Positions 35,488 through 44,536 of a stretch of 64,000 bases of DNA are shown here, piece after piece. Each line of letters opens with the position of its first letter. Within the stretch, counting starts at the first letter, position 1. The notes beneath the pieces were generated by a model. It saw nothing but the letters and a program-made list of their open reading frames with translations. It was not told where the DNA came from and ran no database searches. The translations under genes and the position numbers were made by a program. Source of the stretch: CAVQZA01 sp963724805 (GTDB lineage: Bacteria; Actinomycetota; Thermoleophilia; Gaiellales; Gaiellaceae); assembly GCA_963724805.1 (NCBI GenBank), contig CAVRWA010000014.1, positions 1,116,001 to 1,180,000 on the forward strand, given 5' to 3'.

Positions 35488-37125
35488 ATGGCGAGAGAGG
35501 CCAGAGCATCGCGTACCCCCGAAACCCTCGACTGGGAGCTCGTCTACAAGCGCAATCCCGTCGAACGGCTGAAGCGCGACAAGAGCCCGCTCGGGATCCT
35601 CGGCGAGCTGCCGGCGCTGATCGCGGCCGGCTACGAGAGCGTCGCCGAGGAGGATCTCGTGCGGCTCAAGTGGTGGGGTCTCTACCACGACAAGCCGAAG
35701 GTCGGCACGTTCATGCTCCGGATCAAGCTGCCGGGCGGGCGCGTCACTCCGGCGCAGCTCAGGACGATCGGCGAGGTCTCGAACCGCTGGGGCCGCGGCG
35801 AGGGGGAGCTCTCGACGCGGCAGAACGTCCAGCTCCACTACCTCGAGCTCGCGGCGCTGCCGGAGGTGTTCGCCGCGCTCGAGGCCGCAGGCCTCACGAC
35901 CGCGGGCGCCTGCGGCGACGCGGTCCGCAACATCACCGGCTGCCCGCTCACCGGGCTCGCTCACGACGAGCTCTTCGACGCCACGCCGGTGCTCGAGGAG
36001 GCGGCCGAGTTCTTCTACGGCAACCCCGACTACTCGGACCTGCCGCGCAAGCACAAGATCACGATCTCCGCGTGCGCGCATCGCTGCAACGCGCCCGAGA
36101 TCAACTGCATCGCGCTCGTCGGCGTCCTGCGCGACGGCGAGCCCGGCTTCGCCGTCACCGCGGGCGGCGGCCTCGCCTCGGTGCCTCGCCTGGCGCGCGA
36201 CCTCGGCGTCTTCGTGCGCCCTGACGAGGCGCTGCCCGTGCTCCGCGCGCTCCTCGACGCGTGGAAAGAAGACCTCCGCTATCGCGTCTCGCGCGTGAAG
36301 TCGCGGATGAAGTTCATGGTCGATGACTACGGCGCGGAGGGCATGCGTGCCGAGCTCGAGCGCCGGCTCGGCTATGCGCTGCCCGACTACACGCTCGAGC
36401 CGCCCGGCCCGCTCGCCGACCACCTGGGCGTCCAGCTCCAGCGCGACGGCCGCTCGGCGATCGGCGTTCCCGTCCACCTCGGCCTCGTCTCGGGCGACCA
36501 GATGATCCGCGTCGCCGGGCTGGCGGACGCCCACGGCGGCGACGTCGCGATCACGCGCCAGCAGAACCTCGTCGTCACCGGCGTGCCCGGTGAGAGCGTC
36601 GAGGGCACCGTCGCCGCGCTCGCGGAGCTCGGCTTCCCGCTCGACGGCAACTCGATCCGCGGCGCGTCGATCGCCTGCACCGGCGAGCCGCACTGCAACT
36701 TCTCGGTCACCGAGACCAAGACGCGCCTCGGCTCGCTGATCGAGGGGCTCGAGACCAGGTTCGGCGACGGGGTCGCCGGGCTGCGCCTGCACCTCGACGG
36801 CTGCCCGCACGCCTGCGCGCAGCACTGGGTCGGCGACCTCGGCTTCCAGGGCACCACCGTGCGCGACGACGAGGGCAAGCGCCGGCAGGCCTACGACATC
36901 TTCCTGCGCGGAGGCCTCGGCCCCGACGCTGCGATCGCGCGGCCGGTCTTCCGGCGCGTCCCGAGCGAGGAGCTCGACCAGGCGGTCGCGGGGCTCGTCG
37001 GCGGCTGGATCGAGCAGCGCATTGCGGACGAGCAGTTCGCCGCATTCACCCATCGACTGTCGGACGACGACCTTGGGATCCTGGCCGGCCGCGAGCCCGC
37101 CCGAGCGAAGGAGGAGGCCGCATGA
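35488..37125 (+). CDS. sir: Ferredoxin-type sulfite (or nitrite) reductase, siroheme enzyme
   Basis: 545 aa from ATG 35488, chosen for the GAGAGG sequence upstream. Two nitrite/sulfite reductase ferredoxin-like half-domains alternate with two 4Fe-4S/siroheme domains. The cluster ligands are Cys397, Cys403, Cys439 and Cys443 (CTGEPHC and GCPHAC). RQNVQLHYLE and RQQNLVVTGV are substrate-pocket motifs. It reduces sulfite to sulfide with six electrons from ferredoxin. The neighbours (APS reductase, siroheme synthesis) favour sulfite over nitrite. First structural gene of the operon. Confidence 0.9.
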   Translation: MAREARASRTPETLDWELVYKRNPVERLKRDKSPLGILGELPALIAAGYESVAEEDLVRLKWWGLYHDKPKVGTFMLRIKLPGGRVTPAQLRTIGEVSNRWGRGEGELSTRQNVQLHYLELAALPEVFAALEAAGLTTAGACGDAVRNITGCPLTGLAHDELFDATPVLEEAAEFFYGNPDYSDLPRKHKITISACAHRCNAPEINCIALVGVLRDGEPGFAVTAGGGLASVPRLARDLGVFVRPDEALPVLRALLDAWKEDLRYRVSRVKSRMKFMVDDYGAEGMRAELERRLGYALPDYTLEPPGPLADHLGVQLQRDGRSAIGVPVHLGLVSGDQMIRVAGLADAHGGDVAITRQQNLVVTGVPGESVEGTVAALAELGFPLDGNSIRGASIACTGEPHCNFSVTETKTRLGSLIEGLETRFGDGVAGLRLHLDGCPHACAQHWVGDLGFQGTTVRDDEGKRRQAYDIFLRGGLGPDAAIARPVFRRVPSEELDQAVAGLVGGWIEQRIADEQFAAFTHRLSDDDLGILAGREPARAKEEAA

Positions 37126-37916
37126 GTGTGGAGCTGATCGACGAGCTGGAGGCGGGGGAGCTCTCCGTCGAGTTCGAGGGGCAGGACCCGGAGGAGCTCC
37201 TGGAGTGGGCGCTCGAGCGGTTCGCGCCGCGGATCGCACTCTCGACCGCGTTCCAGATCGACGGGGTCGCGCTGATCGACATGCTGTACCGGCTCGACCC
37301 GGAGATCGCCGTCTTCTCGGTCGACACCGGGCGGCTCCCCACCGAGACGTTCGACCTGATCGAGCAGCTTCGCGCGCGGTACCCCGGCCTCCGGCTCGAG
37401 CTCCTCTCACCCGATGCCGGCCAGGTGCAGCGGCTCGTCGGCAAGCACGGGCCGAATCTGTTCACGCGCTCGGTCGAGAGCCGCCTCCTCTGCTGCCAGA
37501 TCCGCAAGGTGCAGCCGCTCACGCGCCATCTCGCCGGGCTCGATGCGTGGATCACGGGCCTCCGGCGCGACCAGTGGGCGAGCCGCACCGACATCCGCAA
37601 GATCGAGATCGACCACGACCACGGAGCGATCGTGAAGCTCAACCCGCTCGCGGAGTGGACGGAGGAGGAGGTCTGGGACTACGTCCGCGAGGAGGGCGTC
37701 CCGACCCACCCGCTCTACGCCCAGGGCTACACCTCGATCGGCTGCGCACCGTGCACCCGCGCGATCGCACCCGGCGAGGCCTCGCGCGCGGGGCGCTGGT
37801 GGTGGGAGACGAACGCGCCGAAGGAGTGCGGAATCCACTGCGCGATCGAGACCGGCGGCATGGAGCACGAGCTGCACGCGATCCTCGGGGAGGGAGGTCA
37901 CGATGACGACGCTTAG
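37122..37916 (+). CDS. cysH: Adenosine 5'-phosphosulfate (APS) reductase
   Basis: 264 aa, ATGA overlap with the reductase gene. PP-loop-like nucleotide site (LSTAFQIDGVALIDM, VFSVDTGRLPTETF) followed by the 4Fe-4S cysteines Cys124-Cys125 (LLCCQIRKV) and Cys208/Cys211 (GCAPC). The catalytic Cys is in ECGIHC near the C-terminus. The CC...CxxC cluster marks the APS-using (assimilatory, plant/bacterial type) enzyme rather than the cluster-free PAPS enzyme. It makes sulfite for the upstream reductase, using thioredoxin. Confidence 0.93.
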   Translation: MSVELIDELEAGELSVEFEGQDPEELLEWALERFAPRIALSTAFQIDGVALIDMLYRLDPEIAVFSVDTGRLPTETFDLIEQLRARYPGLRLELLSPDAGQVQRLVGKHGPNLFTRSVESRLLCCQIRKVQPLTRHLAGLDAWITGLRRDQWASRTDIRKIEIDHDHGAIVKLNPLAEWTEEEVWDYVREEGVPTHPLYAQGYTSIGCAPCTRAIAPGEASRAGRWWWETNAPKECGIHCAIETGGMEHELHAILGEGGHDDDA

Positions 37917-38358
37917 CCTCGCCGGCGAGGAGCGCGAGGTCGCGCTCGCCGAGGCACAGAGCGTGCTCGCGATCGCCGGCGACCCGGACTACCGCGACCA
38001 GCTCGCGTTCCTGATCGCCGCGATCGAGGACGGCGAGGTGCCCGTCGAGAGCGAGCAGACGCTCGAGCAGCTCGTCGAGCTCGGGCTGCAGGCGGGACGG
38101 ATCCGGGCGCTCTACGGGCCGGGCGGCGAGCAGGCGGCGCTGCGCCTCTATCGCCGGCTGCCCCGGGGTGCGGAGCTCGGCGCGAGCGCGCGCGAGGTGA
38201 GCAGGGCGCTACGCGCGCTGAGCGGGAAGGAGCTCGAGTCGATCTCGGTTCAGGCGCTCGGCCCCGGCGCGTTCACTCTCTCGCTCACGGCGGGAGGCAC
38301 GGAGCTCACCGTCCGGCTCGACCGTCAGGGAGCGCGGCTTGCGAGCGTCGGTGTCTGA
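37903..38358 (+). CDS. Unknown protein in the sulfur operon
   Basis: 151 aa, overlapping cysH by 14 nt and the next gene by 8 nt, so it is firmly within the operon. No Cys, no signal peptide or membrane helix. The first part is helical and acidic (REVALAEAQSVLAIAGDPDY, LAFLIAAIEDGEVPVESEQT, LEQLVELGLQAGRIRALYGP). The last 40 residues form strands (SISVQALGPGAFTLSLTAGG, ELTVRLD). I recognise no family. Its conserved placement suggests a partner or regulator for sulfite/siroheme metabolism, but nothing in the sequence names a function. Confidence 0.75.
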   Translation: MTTLSLAGEEREVALAEAQSVLAIAGDPDYRDQLAFLIAAIEDGEVPVESEQTLEQLVELGLQAGRIRALYGPGGEQAALRLYRRLPRGAELGASAREVSRALRALSGKELESISVQALGPGAFTLSLTAGGTELTVRLDRQGARLASVGV

Positions 38359-38917
38359 GCCCAAGCAGTGGTACATGGCCTGCCTCGACCTCGAGGGCAA
38401 GAGCGTGCTCGTCGTCGGCGGAGGCGTGGTCGCGCTCGAGAAGGTTCAGGGGCTCCTCGCCAGCGGCGCACGGGTCACGGTGGTCGCTCCGCGGATCGAG
38501 CCAGGGCTCCGCGAGCTCGACGTCGAGTGGCTGCCGCGGCGCTACCGGCGGGACGATCTCGAGAGCCGCTTCCTCGTGATCGCCGCGACCTCGGACACGG
38601 CCGTCAACACGAGCGTCCACGAGGATGCGGAGCGCCGCTTCCTGTTCTGCAACGTCGTCGACGTGCCGGAGCTCTGCTCGCTGATCCTGCCCGCGGTGCA
38701 TCGCCAGGGGCCGATCGCGGTGGCCGTCTCGACGGGGGGCGCCTCGCCTGCGCTCGCCCAGCGGATCCGCACGCAGGTCGGCGAGGGGATCGGGCCCGAG
38801 TACGCGGAGCTCGCCCTGGAGCTGCAGGCGCTGCGGCCCTGGGCGAAACGGAACCTGCCAACCTACGAGGACCGGCGGAAGTACTTCGAGCGGCTCGTCG
38901 AGCAGGCGCTCGCTTGA
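38351..38917 (+). CDS. Precorrin-2 dehydrogenase / sirohydrochlorin ferrochelatase (CysG N-terminal type)
   Basis: 188 aa from GTG 38351. A TTG four codons earlier is the alternative. Rossmann NAD site GKSVLVVGGGVVALEKVQGL, then ATSDTAVNTSVHEDAERRFL, FCNVVDVPELCSLILPAVHR and VAVSTGGASPALAQRIR are the Met8p/CysG-A features. It oxidises precorrin-2 to sirohydrochlorin and probably inserts Fe2+ to give siroheme for the reductase encoded upstream. Its stop overlaps the start of the methyltransferase gene. Together they replace a fused CysG. Confidence 0.9.
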   Translation: MSEPKQWYMACLDLEGKSVLVVGGGVVALEKVQGLLASGARVTVVAPRIEPGLRELDVEWLPRRYRRDDLESRFLVIAATSDTAVNTSVHEDAERRFLFCNVVDVPELCSLILPAVHRQGPIAVAVSTGGASPALAQRIRTQVGEGIGPEYAELALELQALRPWAKRNLPTYEDRRKYFERLVEQALA

Positions 38918-39627
38918 CCGTCCGGCTCGTCGGCGCCGGCCCCGGCGATCCGGGGCTGATCACGGCCAGGGGCCTCGAGCGGATCCGCGCCTGCGACGTG
39001 CTCGTGCACGACCGCCTCGTCTCGCCCGAGCTTGTCGCCGAGGCGCCGGGCGACGCGCTCGTGATCGACCGCGACTCGCTCGACCAGGCCAGGGTGAACG
39101 AGCTCCTGGTCGCCTACGGGCGCGAGGGCCTCGACGTCGTCCGGCTAAAGGGCGGCGACCCGTTCGTGTTCGGGCGCGGCGGCGAGGAGGCACTCGCGCT
39201 GATCCGCGCCGGTGTGGAGGTGGAGGTCGTCCCCGGCGTCTCGTCGTTCGCGGCGGTGCCCTCGGCAGCCGGGATCCCGGTCACGCACCGCGGGGTCGCC
39301 TCTCAGGTGACGGTCGCCGCGGGGCACGACGCCGACGTGCTCGACTTCGCCGCGCTCGCCGCGGCACGCGGTACGCTCGTCTTCTTCATGGCGCTCGCGC
39401 AGCTGCCCCGGATCGCCCGCCGTCTCGTCGAGCACGGTAAGGACCCCGCGACGCCCGCCGCGGTGATCGCCGAGGGGACGCTGCCCGGTCAGCGCGTGGT
39501 GCACGCGCCGCTGGCCGAGCTCGCGACCGCGGCGGGCGAGCTGCCCTCGCCGGCACTGATCATCGTCGGCGAGGTCGTCGCGCTCGCCGCCGAGCTGGCG
39601 CCGGCCGCGCTCGAGGGAGTCGCGTAA
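38914..39627 (+). CDS. cobA: Uroporphyrinogen-III C-methyltransferase
   Basis: 237 aa from TTG 38914 (TTGA overlap with the previous stop). SUMT motifs: VRLVGAGPGDPGLITARGLE, DVLVHDRLVSPELV, VVRLKGGDPFVFGRGGEEAL, EVVPGVSSFAAVPSAAGIPV and TLVFFMALAQLPRIARRLVE. It methylates uroporphyrinogen III at C2 and C7 with SAM to make precorrin-2, the first committed step to siroheme. Only the siroheme branch is represented nearby. Confidence 0.92.
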   Translation: MTVRLVGAGPGDPGLITARGLERIRACDVLVHDRLVSPELVAEAPGDALVIDRDSLDQARVNELLVAYGREGLDVVRLKGGDPFVFGRGGEEALALIRAGVEVEVVPGVSSFAAVPSAAGIPVTHRGVASQVTVAAGHDADVLDFAALAAARGTLVFFMALAQLPRIARRLVEHGKDPATPAAVIAEGTLPGQRVVHAPLAELATAAGELPSPALIIVGEVVALAAELAPAALEGVA

Positions 39628-39629
39628 CG

Positions 39630-40817
39630 GTGGAGTTCCGGCGCATCTCGGCGCTGCCGCCGTACGCCTTCGCCGAGATCGACCGGCTCAAGCTCGAGCT
39701 GCGCCGCGCGGGCGAGGACGTGATCGACCTCGGCTTCGGGAACCCGGACCTCCCGTCGCCGCCCGAGGCGGTCGCGAAGCTCCAGGAGGCGGCGGCGAAG
39801 GAGCGAAACCACCGCTATTCGTCGAGCCGCGGCATCCCTCGCCTGCGGGCCGCGGTCTGCGACCTCTACCGGAGCCGCTTCGGAGTCGACCTCGATCCCG
39901 AGACCCAGGCGCTGACGACGATCGGCGCGAAGGAGGGGCTCTCGCACCTGATGTGGGTCCTCGTGCAGCCCGGTGATGTCGCGGTGGTGCCGACACCGAC
40001 GTACCCGATCCACACCTACGCGCCCGTGCTCGCGGGTGCGACCGTCGTCCAGGCGCCGGTCGACGGCGGCTTCGCGGCCTTCGAGGAGGCGTTCGCGAGC
40101 ACGCCCACGCGCCCGCGGGCGATCGTCCTCTCGTATCCGCACAACCCCACGACGACCGTGGCGGAACCCGATCTCTTCGAGCGCGCGGTCGCGTTCGCGC
40201 GCGAGAACGAGGTGCTGATCGTGCACGACTTCGCCTACGCCGACATCGCCTTCGACGGCTACCGGCCGCCGTCGATCCTCGAGGTCGAGGGCGCGACCGA
40301 CGTCGCCGTCGAGCTCTACACGCTCACGAAGGGGTTCTCGATGGCGGGCTGGCGCGTCGGCTTCATGCTCGGGAACGCCGAGGTGGTGGGCGCCCTCGCG
40401 CGGCTGAAGTCGTACCTCGACTACGGGACCTTCCAGCCGATCCAGATCGCCGCGATCGTCGCGATGAACGAGGCCTCCGGGTATCCGGAGGAGATCACCG
40501 AGGTCTACCGCGGCCGCCGCGACGCGCTCTGCCGGGGCCTGGCGCGGATCGGCTGGGAGATCGAGCCGCCGCGGGGGACGATGTTCGTCTGGGCGGAGAT
40601 TCCCGAGCCGTACCGGGCGGACGGCTCCCAGGCGTTTGCGGTGCGGCTCGCGCGCGAGGCCCACGTCGCGGTCAGTCCGGGCGCCGGCTTCGGCCCCGGC
40701 GGCGAGGGCTACGTCCGCTTCGCGCTGGTCGAGAACGAGCAGCGCATCGCCCAGGCCACGCGCGGGATCAGGCGAGCGCTGTCCGAGCTCGAGTCGCCGG
40801 CCCGCGCGCCGCGCTAG
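39630..40817 (+). CDS. Class I/II PLP aminotransferase (AlaC / LL-DAP aminotransferase-like)
   Basis: 395 aa from GTG, two bases after the cobA stop, so probably in the same operon. Fold-type I motifs: IDLGFGNPDLPSPP, YSSSRGIPRLRAAVCDLY, SYPHNPTTTV, HDFAYADIAFDG, the Schiff-base Lys in TLTKGFSMAGWRVGF, and the substrate-binding Arg in GYVRFALVENE. AlaC (alanine) and DapL-type enzymes share these features, so I cannot say which amino acid it uses. A link to the sulfur genes is not obvious. Confidence 0.87.
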   Translation: MEFRRISALPPYAFAEIDRLKLELRRAGEDVIDLGFGNPDLPSPPEAVAKLQEAAAKERNHRYSSSRGIPRLRAAVCDLYRSRFGVDLDPETQALTTIGAKEGLSHLMWVLVQPGDVAVVPTPTYPIHTYAPVLAGATVVQAPVDGGFAAFEEAFASTPTRPRAIVLSYPHNPTTTVAEPDLFERAVAFARENEVLIVHDFAYADIAFDGYRPPSILEVEGATDVAVELYTLTKGFSMAGWRVGFMLGNAEVVGALARLKSYLDYGTFQPIQIAAIVAMNEASGYPEEITEVYRGRRDALCRGLARIGWEIEPPRGTMFVWAEIPEPYRADGSQAFAVRLAREAHVAVSPGAGFGPGGEGYVRFALVENEQRIAQATRGIRRALSELESPARAPR

Positions 40818-41314
40818 CCGTAGCGGCCGTCGGGGTAGCCGGGCCCCGGCCCCGGCTCCGGTGTCGGGGCAGGGCTGCCGTTCCCGCTCGTCACGACCAC
40901 CTGCCACGTCGCGACGCCCGCCTTGAGCCCGTTGCCGTTCACCTGACCCGTCTTCCTGTCGCGCGCGTAGGTGTAGAGCGGGCCGCCCTTGTAGGTGACC
41001 TGGATGCGTCCGTCGGGGCGCTTCAGGATGCCCAGGTTCTTGGCGCCGGTCGGGGTCGTCCCGGGCGCGATCCAGAGCGGCCGCCAGATCGCGAAGCAGG
41101 CCGGTGTCGCGCAGCTCAGGGCGCCCTGCTTCTCGCCGCTGAGGCGGTAGAGCGTCATCCCCTTCGTGGTGACGAGGATCGTCTCTCCGAGGATCCTGTT
41201 CTTGGCGCTCTTGACCACGGCCTGGTTCCCGGCGCCCGCGCTCCCGACGAGCGCCCCGAGCAGGGCGGCGGCCGAGACGACGAGGGCTACGCGTCTGAGT
41301 CTCACGGTACTCAT
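40814..41314 (-). CDS. Secreted protein with COG4315-type repeat
   Basis: 166 aa. N-terminal signal peptide (RLRRVALVVSAAALLGALVG). The mature part has TTKGMTLYRLSGEKQGALSC, CFAIWRPLWIAP and ILKRPDGRIQVTYKGGPLYT, the repeated motif of the 'secreted repeat of unknown function' lipoprotein family, though no lipobox Cys is seen at the cleavage site. Pro/Gly-rich C-terminal tail. Its end overlaps the aminotransferase gene by 4 nt tail to tail. Function unknown. Confidence 0.8.
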   Translation of the reverse strand: MSTVRLRRVALVVSAAALLGALVGSAGAGNQAVVKSAKNRILGETILVTTKGMTLYRLSGEKQGALSCATPACFAIWRPLWIAPGTTPTGAKNLGILKRPDGRIQVTYKGGPLYTYARDRKTGQVNGNGLKAGVATWQVVVTSGNGSPAPTPEPGPGPGYPDGRYG

Positions 41315-41338
41315 ACGGTAGCTCGGAGTGAGTCGGAT

Positions 41339-41911
41339 CTAGCGCCCCAGCACGTAAAACTCGGGATTCGGCACCCAGCCTAGCCCGCTTGCCATCCGGT
41401 TCGAGGCGTTGAACAGCCCCGTCACCTCTGCGATGTCCATGATGTCCTCGTCGCGCCAGCCCGCCTCGCGCAGCGCCTCGACGTCGGCCTCCTCCATCTC
41501 GGCCGGCCGAAGCGTCAGTTTCTGCGAATAGTCGAGCATTGCCTTGACGCGCGGCTCGACCGTCGCCTCTGTGTGGTCGGCGGCGATCGCGTCGGCGAGC
41601 GCGGGATCCTTCGTGAGCTTCCGCAGTGCGGCGGAGTGGGCGGCGATGCAGTAGCTGCAGCGGTTGGCGACCGAGACGACGACCGCGATCATCTCCCGCT
41701 CGGCCTTCGTGAGGCCGGAGTCGCCCTTCATCGCCTCCTCGTAGTGCGCGTTCCAGGCGAGCAGGTGCGAGGGGCGCAGCGCGAAGAGCCGCAGCACGTT
41801 GGGGACGAAGCCGAGCTTCTCGAGCGACGGGCGCCAGAGCTCGAGCACCTCCTCCGGCAGTTCGTCCTCGGCCGGGACGCGGAGCCAGGTGAGCGGTTCC
41901 TCGGCGGCCAT
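41339..41911 (-). CDS. AhpD-like / carboxymuconolactone decarboxylase family peroxidase-related protein
   Basis: 190 aa. The AhpD active-site motif is NRCSYCIAAHSAAL (CxxC with a His four residues on), preceded by LTKAEREMIAVVVS. The C-terminal DIAEVTGLFNASNRMASGLG is typical of the 'peroxidase-related enzyme' subfamily. It is predicted to reduce alkyl hydroperoxides through the CxxC pair. Only 24 bp separate it from the gene at 40814-41314 in the same direction. Confidence 0.88.
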   Translation of the reverse strand: MAAEEPLTWLRVPAEDELPEEVLELWRPSLEKLGFVPNVLRLFALRPSHLLAWNAHYEEAMKGDSGLTKAEREMIAVVVSVANRCSYCIAAHSAALRKLTKDPALADAIAADHTEATVEPRVKAMLDYSQKLTLRPAEMEEADVEALREAGWRDEDIMDIAEVTGLFNASNRMASGLGWVPNPEFYVLGR

Positions 41912-41958
41912 CGCCCATCAGTCTAGAGCGGGGGCGTGCGTTACTGTCCCCGGGGTCG

Positions 41959-43203
41959 ATGACCGCCGCCGCCCCTGTGATGAACGTGAGGAAGCACCGC
42001 GTCTGGGTCTGGACCCTGATCGTCCTCGCCTCGATCGTCACGCTCGTCTCCTCGCTGACCGTCTTCGTGAAGCGCCAGGCCCTCGATTCTCGCGCCTGGT
42101 CGAACGCGAGCGTCCGGCTGCTCCAGGACCGGGAGGTCAGGGACGCGCTCTCCGTCTACATGACCGACCAGCTCTTCGAGAACGTCGACGTGAAGACGCA
42201 GCTCGAGGAGATCCTGCCCGAGCAGACGAAGTCGCTCGCTGGCCCGGCGTCGGGCCTCCTGCGCCAGTTCGCGCCGCGGGCCGCCAGCGACCTCCTCGCC
42301 CAGCCCGCAGTCCAGAACCAGTGGCAGAAGCTCAACTACAACGCCCACCAGCGCTTCATGGACATCATCAACGGAAAGAGCTCGGGGGTCGTCCAGACCC
42401 AGCAGGGCGAGGTCGTTCTCGATCTGCACCCTCTCGTCCAGGGCCTCGCCGACCGGCTCGGGCTCGGCGCCCAGATCTCGTCGGACGCCGGGCGGCTCGT
42501 GGTCTTCGATTCGAGCCAGCTGAAGCTCGTGCAGGACACGGTGAAGGCGATCAAGGTGCTGAGCGTCTTCCTCGTCGTTCTCGTCCTCCTGCTCTACGCG
42601 GCCGCGATCTGGCTCGCGGCGGGCTGGCGGCGCATCGCGCTGCGGGCAACCGGCTGGAGCCTCGTGACCGTCGGCATCGTGCTGCTCGTCCTGCGGCGGC
42701 TCGCCGGTCACGAGCTCGTGAGCACGCTCGTCAAGACCGAGTCCGACAAGACCGCGGCGAGGCACGCCTGGCTGATCGGCAGCACCCTGCTCGCCGACAT
42801 CGCCTGGGCGATCATCTTCTACGGCCTCGCCCTCGTGATCGCGGCGTGGCTCGGAGGCGCGACCCGCCCGGCGACCACGGTCCGCCGATGGCTCGCTCCG
42901 GCCTTTCAGGAGCGCCTCGGCGTGGTGGTGGCCGTCGTGGCGTTCCTCTACCTGCTGCTGATCCTCTGGGGGCCGACCTCGGCGACGCAGCAGTGGTGGG
43001 GGATCTTGCTGTTCGCGGCGCTGATCGCGTTCGGTGTCTGGGCGCTTCGCCGCGAGACGCTGCGGGAGTTCCCGGACGCCGGAGGCGCCATGGACTGGCC
43101 CGACCTCCGCGCCGGCTGGAACAAGCTCCGCGGCGGCTCCGAGAGCGGCGGCTCCGAAGGTAGCGGTTCCGACGGTGGCGGCTCCGAGCCGCCGCCCGTC
43201 TGA
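41959..43203 (+). CDS. Integral membrane protein of unknown function
   Basis: 414 aa. One N-terminal membrane helix (VWVWTLIVLASIVTLVSSLT), an extracytoplasmic domain of about 160 residues (ASVRLLQDREVRDALSVYMT; EILPEQTKSLAGPASGLLRQ), then four or five further helices (VFLVVLVLLLYAAAIWLAAG; LADIAWAIIFYGLALVIAAW; VVVAVVAFLYLLLILWGP; GILLFAALIAFGVWALR) and a Ser/Gly-rich cytoplasmic tail. This architecture is common in actinobacterial membrane proteins without assigned roles. It is followed four bases later by a CapA-like gene, so the two may form an operon. Confidence 0.8.
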   Translation: MTAAAPVMNVRKHRVWVWTLIVLASIVTLVSSLTVFVKRQALDSRAWSNASVRLLQDREVRDALSVYMTDQLFENVDVKTQLEEILPEQTKSLAGPASGLLRQFAPRAASDLLAQPAVQNQWQKLNYNAHQRFMDIINGKSSGVVQTQQGEVVLDLHPLVQGLADRLGLGAQISSDAGRLVVFDSSQLKLVQDTVKAIKVLSVFLVVLVLLLYAAAIWLAAGWRRIALRATGWSLVTVGIVLLVLRRLAGHELVSTLVKTESDKTAARHAWLIGSTLLADIAWAIIFYGLALVIAAWLGGATRPATTVRRWLAPAFQERLGVVVAVVAFLYLLLILWGPTSATQQWWGILLFAALIAFGVWALRRETLREFPDAGGAMDWPDLRAGWNKLRGGSESGGSEGSGSDGGGSEPPPV

Positions 43204-43207
43204 TCGC

Positions 43208-44242
43208 ATGTCGACGCGAAGCCTCGCCGCTCTGGCGATGGCGTGCGCGGTCGTCGCGCTCGCGCCCTCGGCGTCGGCCCGCCCGCACGCCTCCGGGATC
43301 TTCACCTTCGCCGCGGTCGGCGACATCGTGATGGGCTCGATGCCGAACCTGCCGCCGGACGGAGGTACCGGCTTCTTCAAGGCGGTGAAGCGCCAGCTCT
43401 CCGCCGACGTCGTCCTCGGGAACCTCGAGGGCACGCTCTCGACGACTCCCTCCGCCGCGAAGTGCGGCACGAACGGCACGAACTGCTACGCGTTCCACAC
43501 GCCGCCTTCCTATGCGCGCTGGCTCACGCAGGCGGGCTTCACGGTGATGAACGTCGCCAACAACCACGCGCTGGACTACGGCCCCGCAGGCCAGGCGCAG
43601 ACGCTCGCAGCGCTCCGGAAGGTCGGACTCGCCTGGACCGGGCGCCCCGGTGAGATCCGCTACCAGCAGGTCGGCGCGATCCGTGTGGCGCTGCTCGGCT
43701 TCGCTCCGTACAAATGGGCGCAGAGCCTGACCGACATCCCCGCCGCGCAACGTCTCGTGCGCAAGGCGGTCGCGAACGCGGACGTCGTCGTCGTGACGAT
43801 GCACGCGGGCGCCGAGGGCGTCGACCACCAGCACGTGACTCCGGGAATGGAGACCTACCTCGGCGAGCCGCGCGGCAACCCGATCGCGTTCTCCCATGCC
43901 GTCGTCAACGCAGGTGCCGACCTGGTCGTCGGCAGCGGCCCGCACGTGCTGCGCGGGATGGAGTGGTACAAGGGCCGCCTGATCGCATACAGCCTGGGCA
44001 ACTTCGGCGGCTACGAGGTGTTCCGCCTCGGAGGCCCGCTCTCGAGGAGCGCGATCCTCCACGTGACCCTTCGCTCGGACGGGAGCTTCGTCAAGGGCCG
44101 CATCGTCCCGACCCGGCTCGACGCGCACGGCACCCCGGCGCTGGACAAGGCCGGCGCCGCGCTCGGCCTGATCCGCTCGCTCTCCCGCGAGGATCTCGGC
44201 TCCCGCGCGGTCACGGTCTCCTCGAAGGGCCGCTTGCGCTAG
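43208..44242 (+). CDS. CapA-family (PGA_cap) metallophosphoesterase-like secreted protein
   Basis: 344 aa with a cleavable signal peptide (LAALAMACAVVALAPSASA). CapA motifs in order: FAAVGDIVMGS, DVVLGNLEGTLS, NVANNHALDYGPAGQ, VVTMHAGAEGVDHQ, DLVVGSGPHVLRGMEWYKG and YSLGNFGGYE. CapA proteins take part in poly-gamma-glutamate capsule anchoring or hydrolysis in Bacillus, but most actinobacterial members are uncharacterised. No capBC ligase genes are near, so a polymer role is not supported by context. Confidence 0.87.
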   Translation: MSTRSLAALAMACAVVALAPSASARPHASGIFTFAAVGDIVMGSMPNLPPDGGTGFFKAVKRQLSADVVLGNLEGTLSTTPSAAKCGTNGTNCYAFHTPPSYARWLTQAGFTVMNVANNHALDYGPAGQAQTLAALRKVGLAWTGRPGEIRYQQVGAIRVALLGFAPYKWAQSLTDIPAAQRLVRKAVANADVVVVTMHAGAEGVDHQHVTPGMETYLGEPRGNPIAFSHAVVNAGADLVVGSGPHVLRGMEWYKGRLIAYSLGNFGGYEVFRLGGPLSRSAILHVTLRSDGSFVKGRIVPTRLDAHGTPALDKAGAALGLIRSLSREDLGSRAVTVSSKGRLR

Positions 44243-44245
44243 CGC

Positions 44246-44536
44246 CTAGCGTGTCCGCGCGAACCGCTCGACGGCGGCCAGCAGCTCCTGCGTCTTCTCC
44301 GCAGCGGCCGCGCGGTCGCCCGCCGCGATCGCGTCGGTGACGCAGTGGTTCACGTGCGCGTCGAGGATCTGGAATGCGAGGCTCTCGAGCGCGGTGTTGA
44401 CCGCGGCGACCTGCGTGAGGATGTCGATGCAGTAGCGCTCGTCCTCCACCATGCGCTCGATGCCGCGGACCTGACCCTCGATCCGGTGCAGGCGCTTGAC
44501 CAGCGCGTCCTTCTGGTCCACGTAGCCGTGGGTCAT
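44246..44536 (-). CDS. csoR: CsoR-family copper-sensing repressor
   Basis: 96 aa, all-alpha DUF156 fold. The Cu(I) ligands fall at Cys36 (RYCIDIL), His61 and Cys65 (HVNHC), the same C-H-C set as in characterised CsoR. Basic N-terminal helix KRLHRIEGQVRGIERMV contacts DNA. The ATG overlaps the copA stop (ATGA), so it is the second gene of a copA-csoR operon and should repress it through the box at 46619-46633. Cu(I) binding releases DNA. Confidence 0.93.
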   Translation of the reverse strand: MTHGYVDQKDALVKRLHRIEGQVRGIERMVEDERYCIDILTQVAAVNTALESLAFQILDAHVNHCVTDAIAAGDRAAAAEKTQELLAAVERFARTR

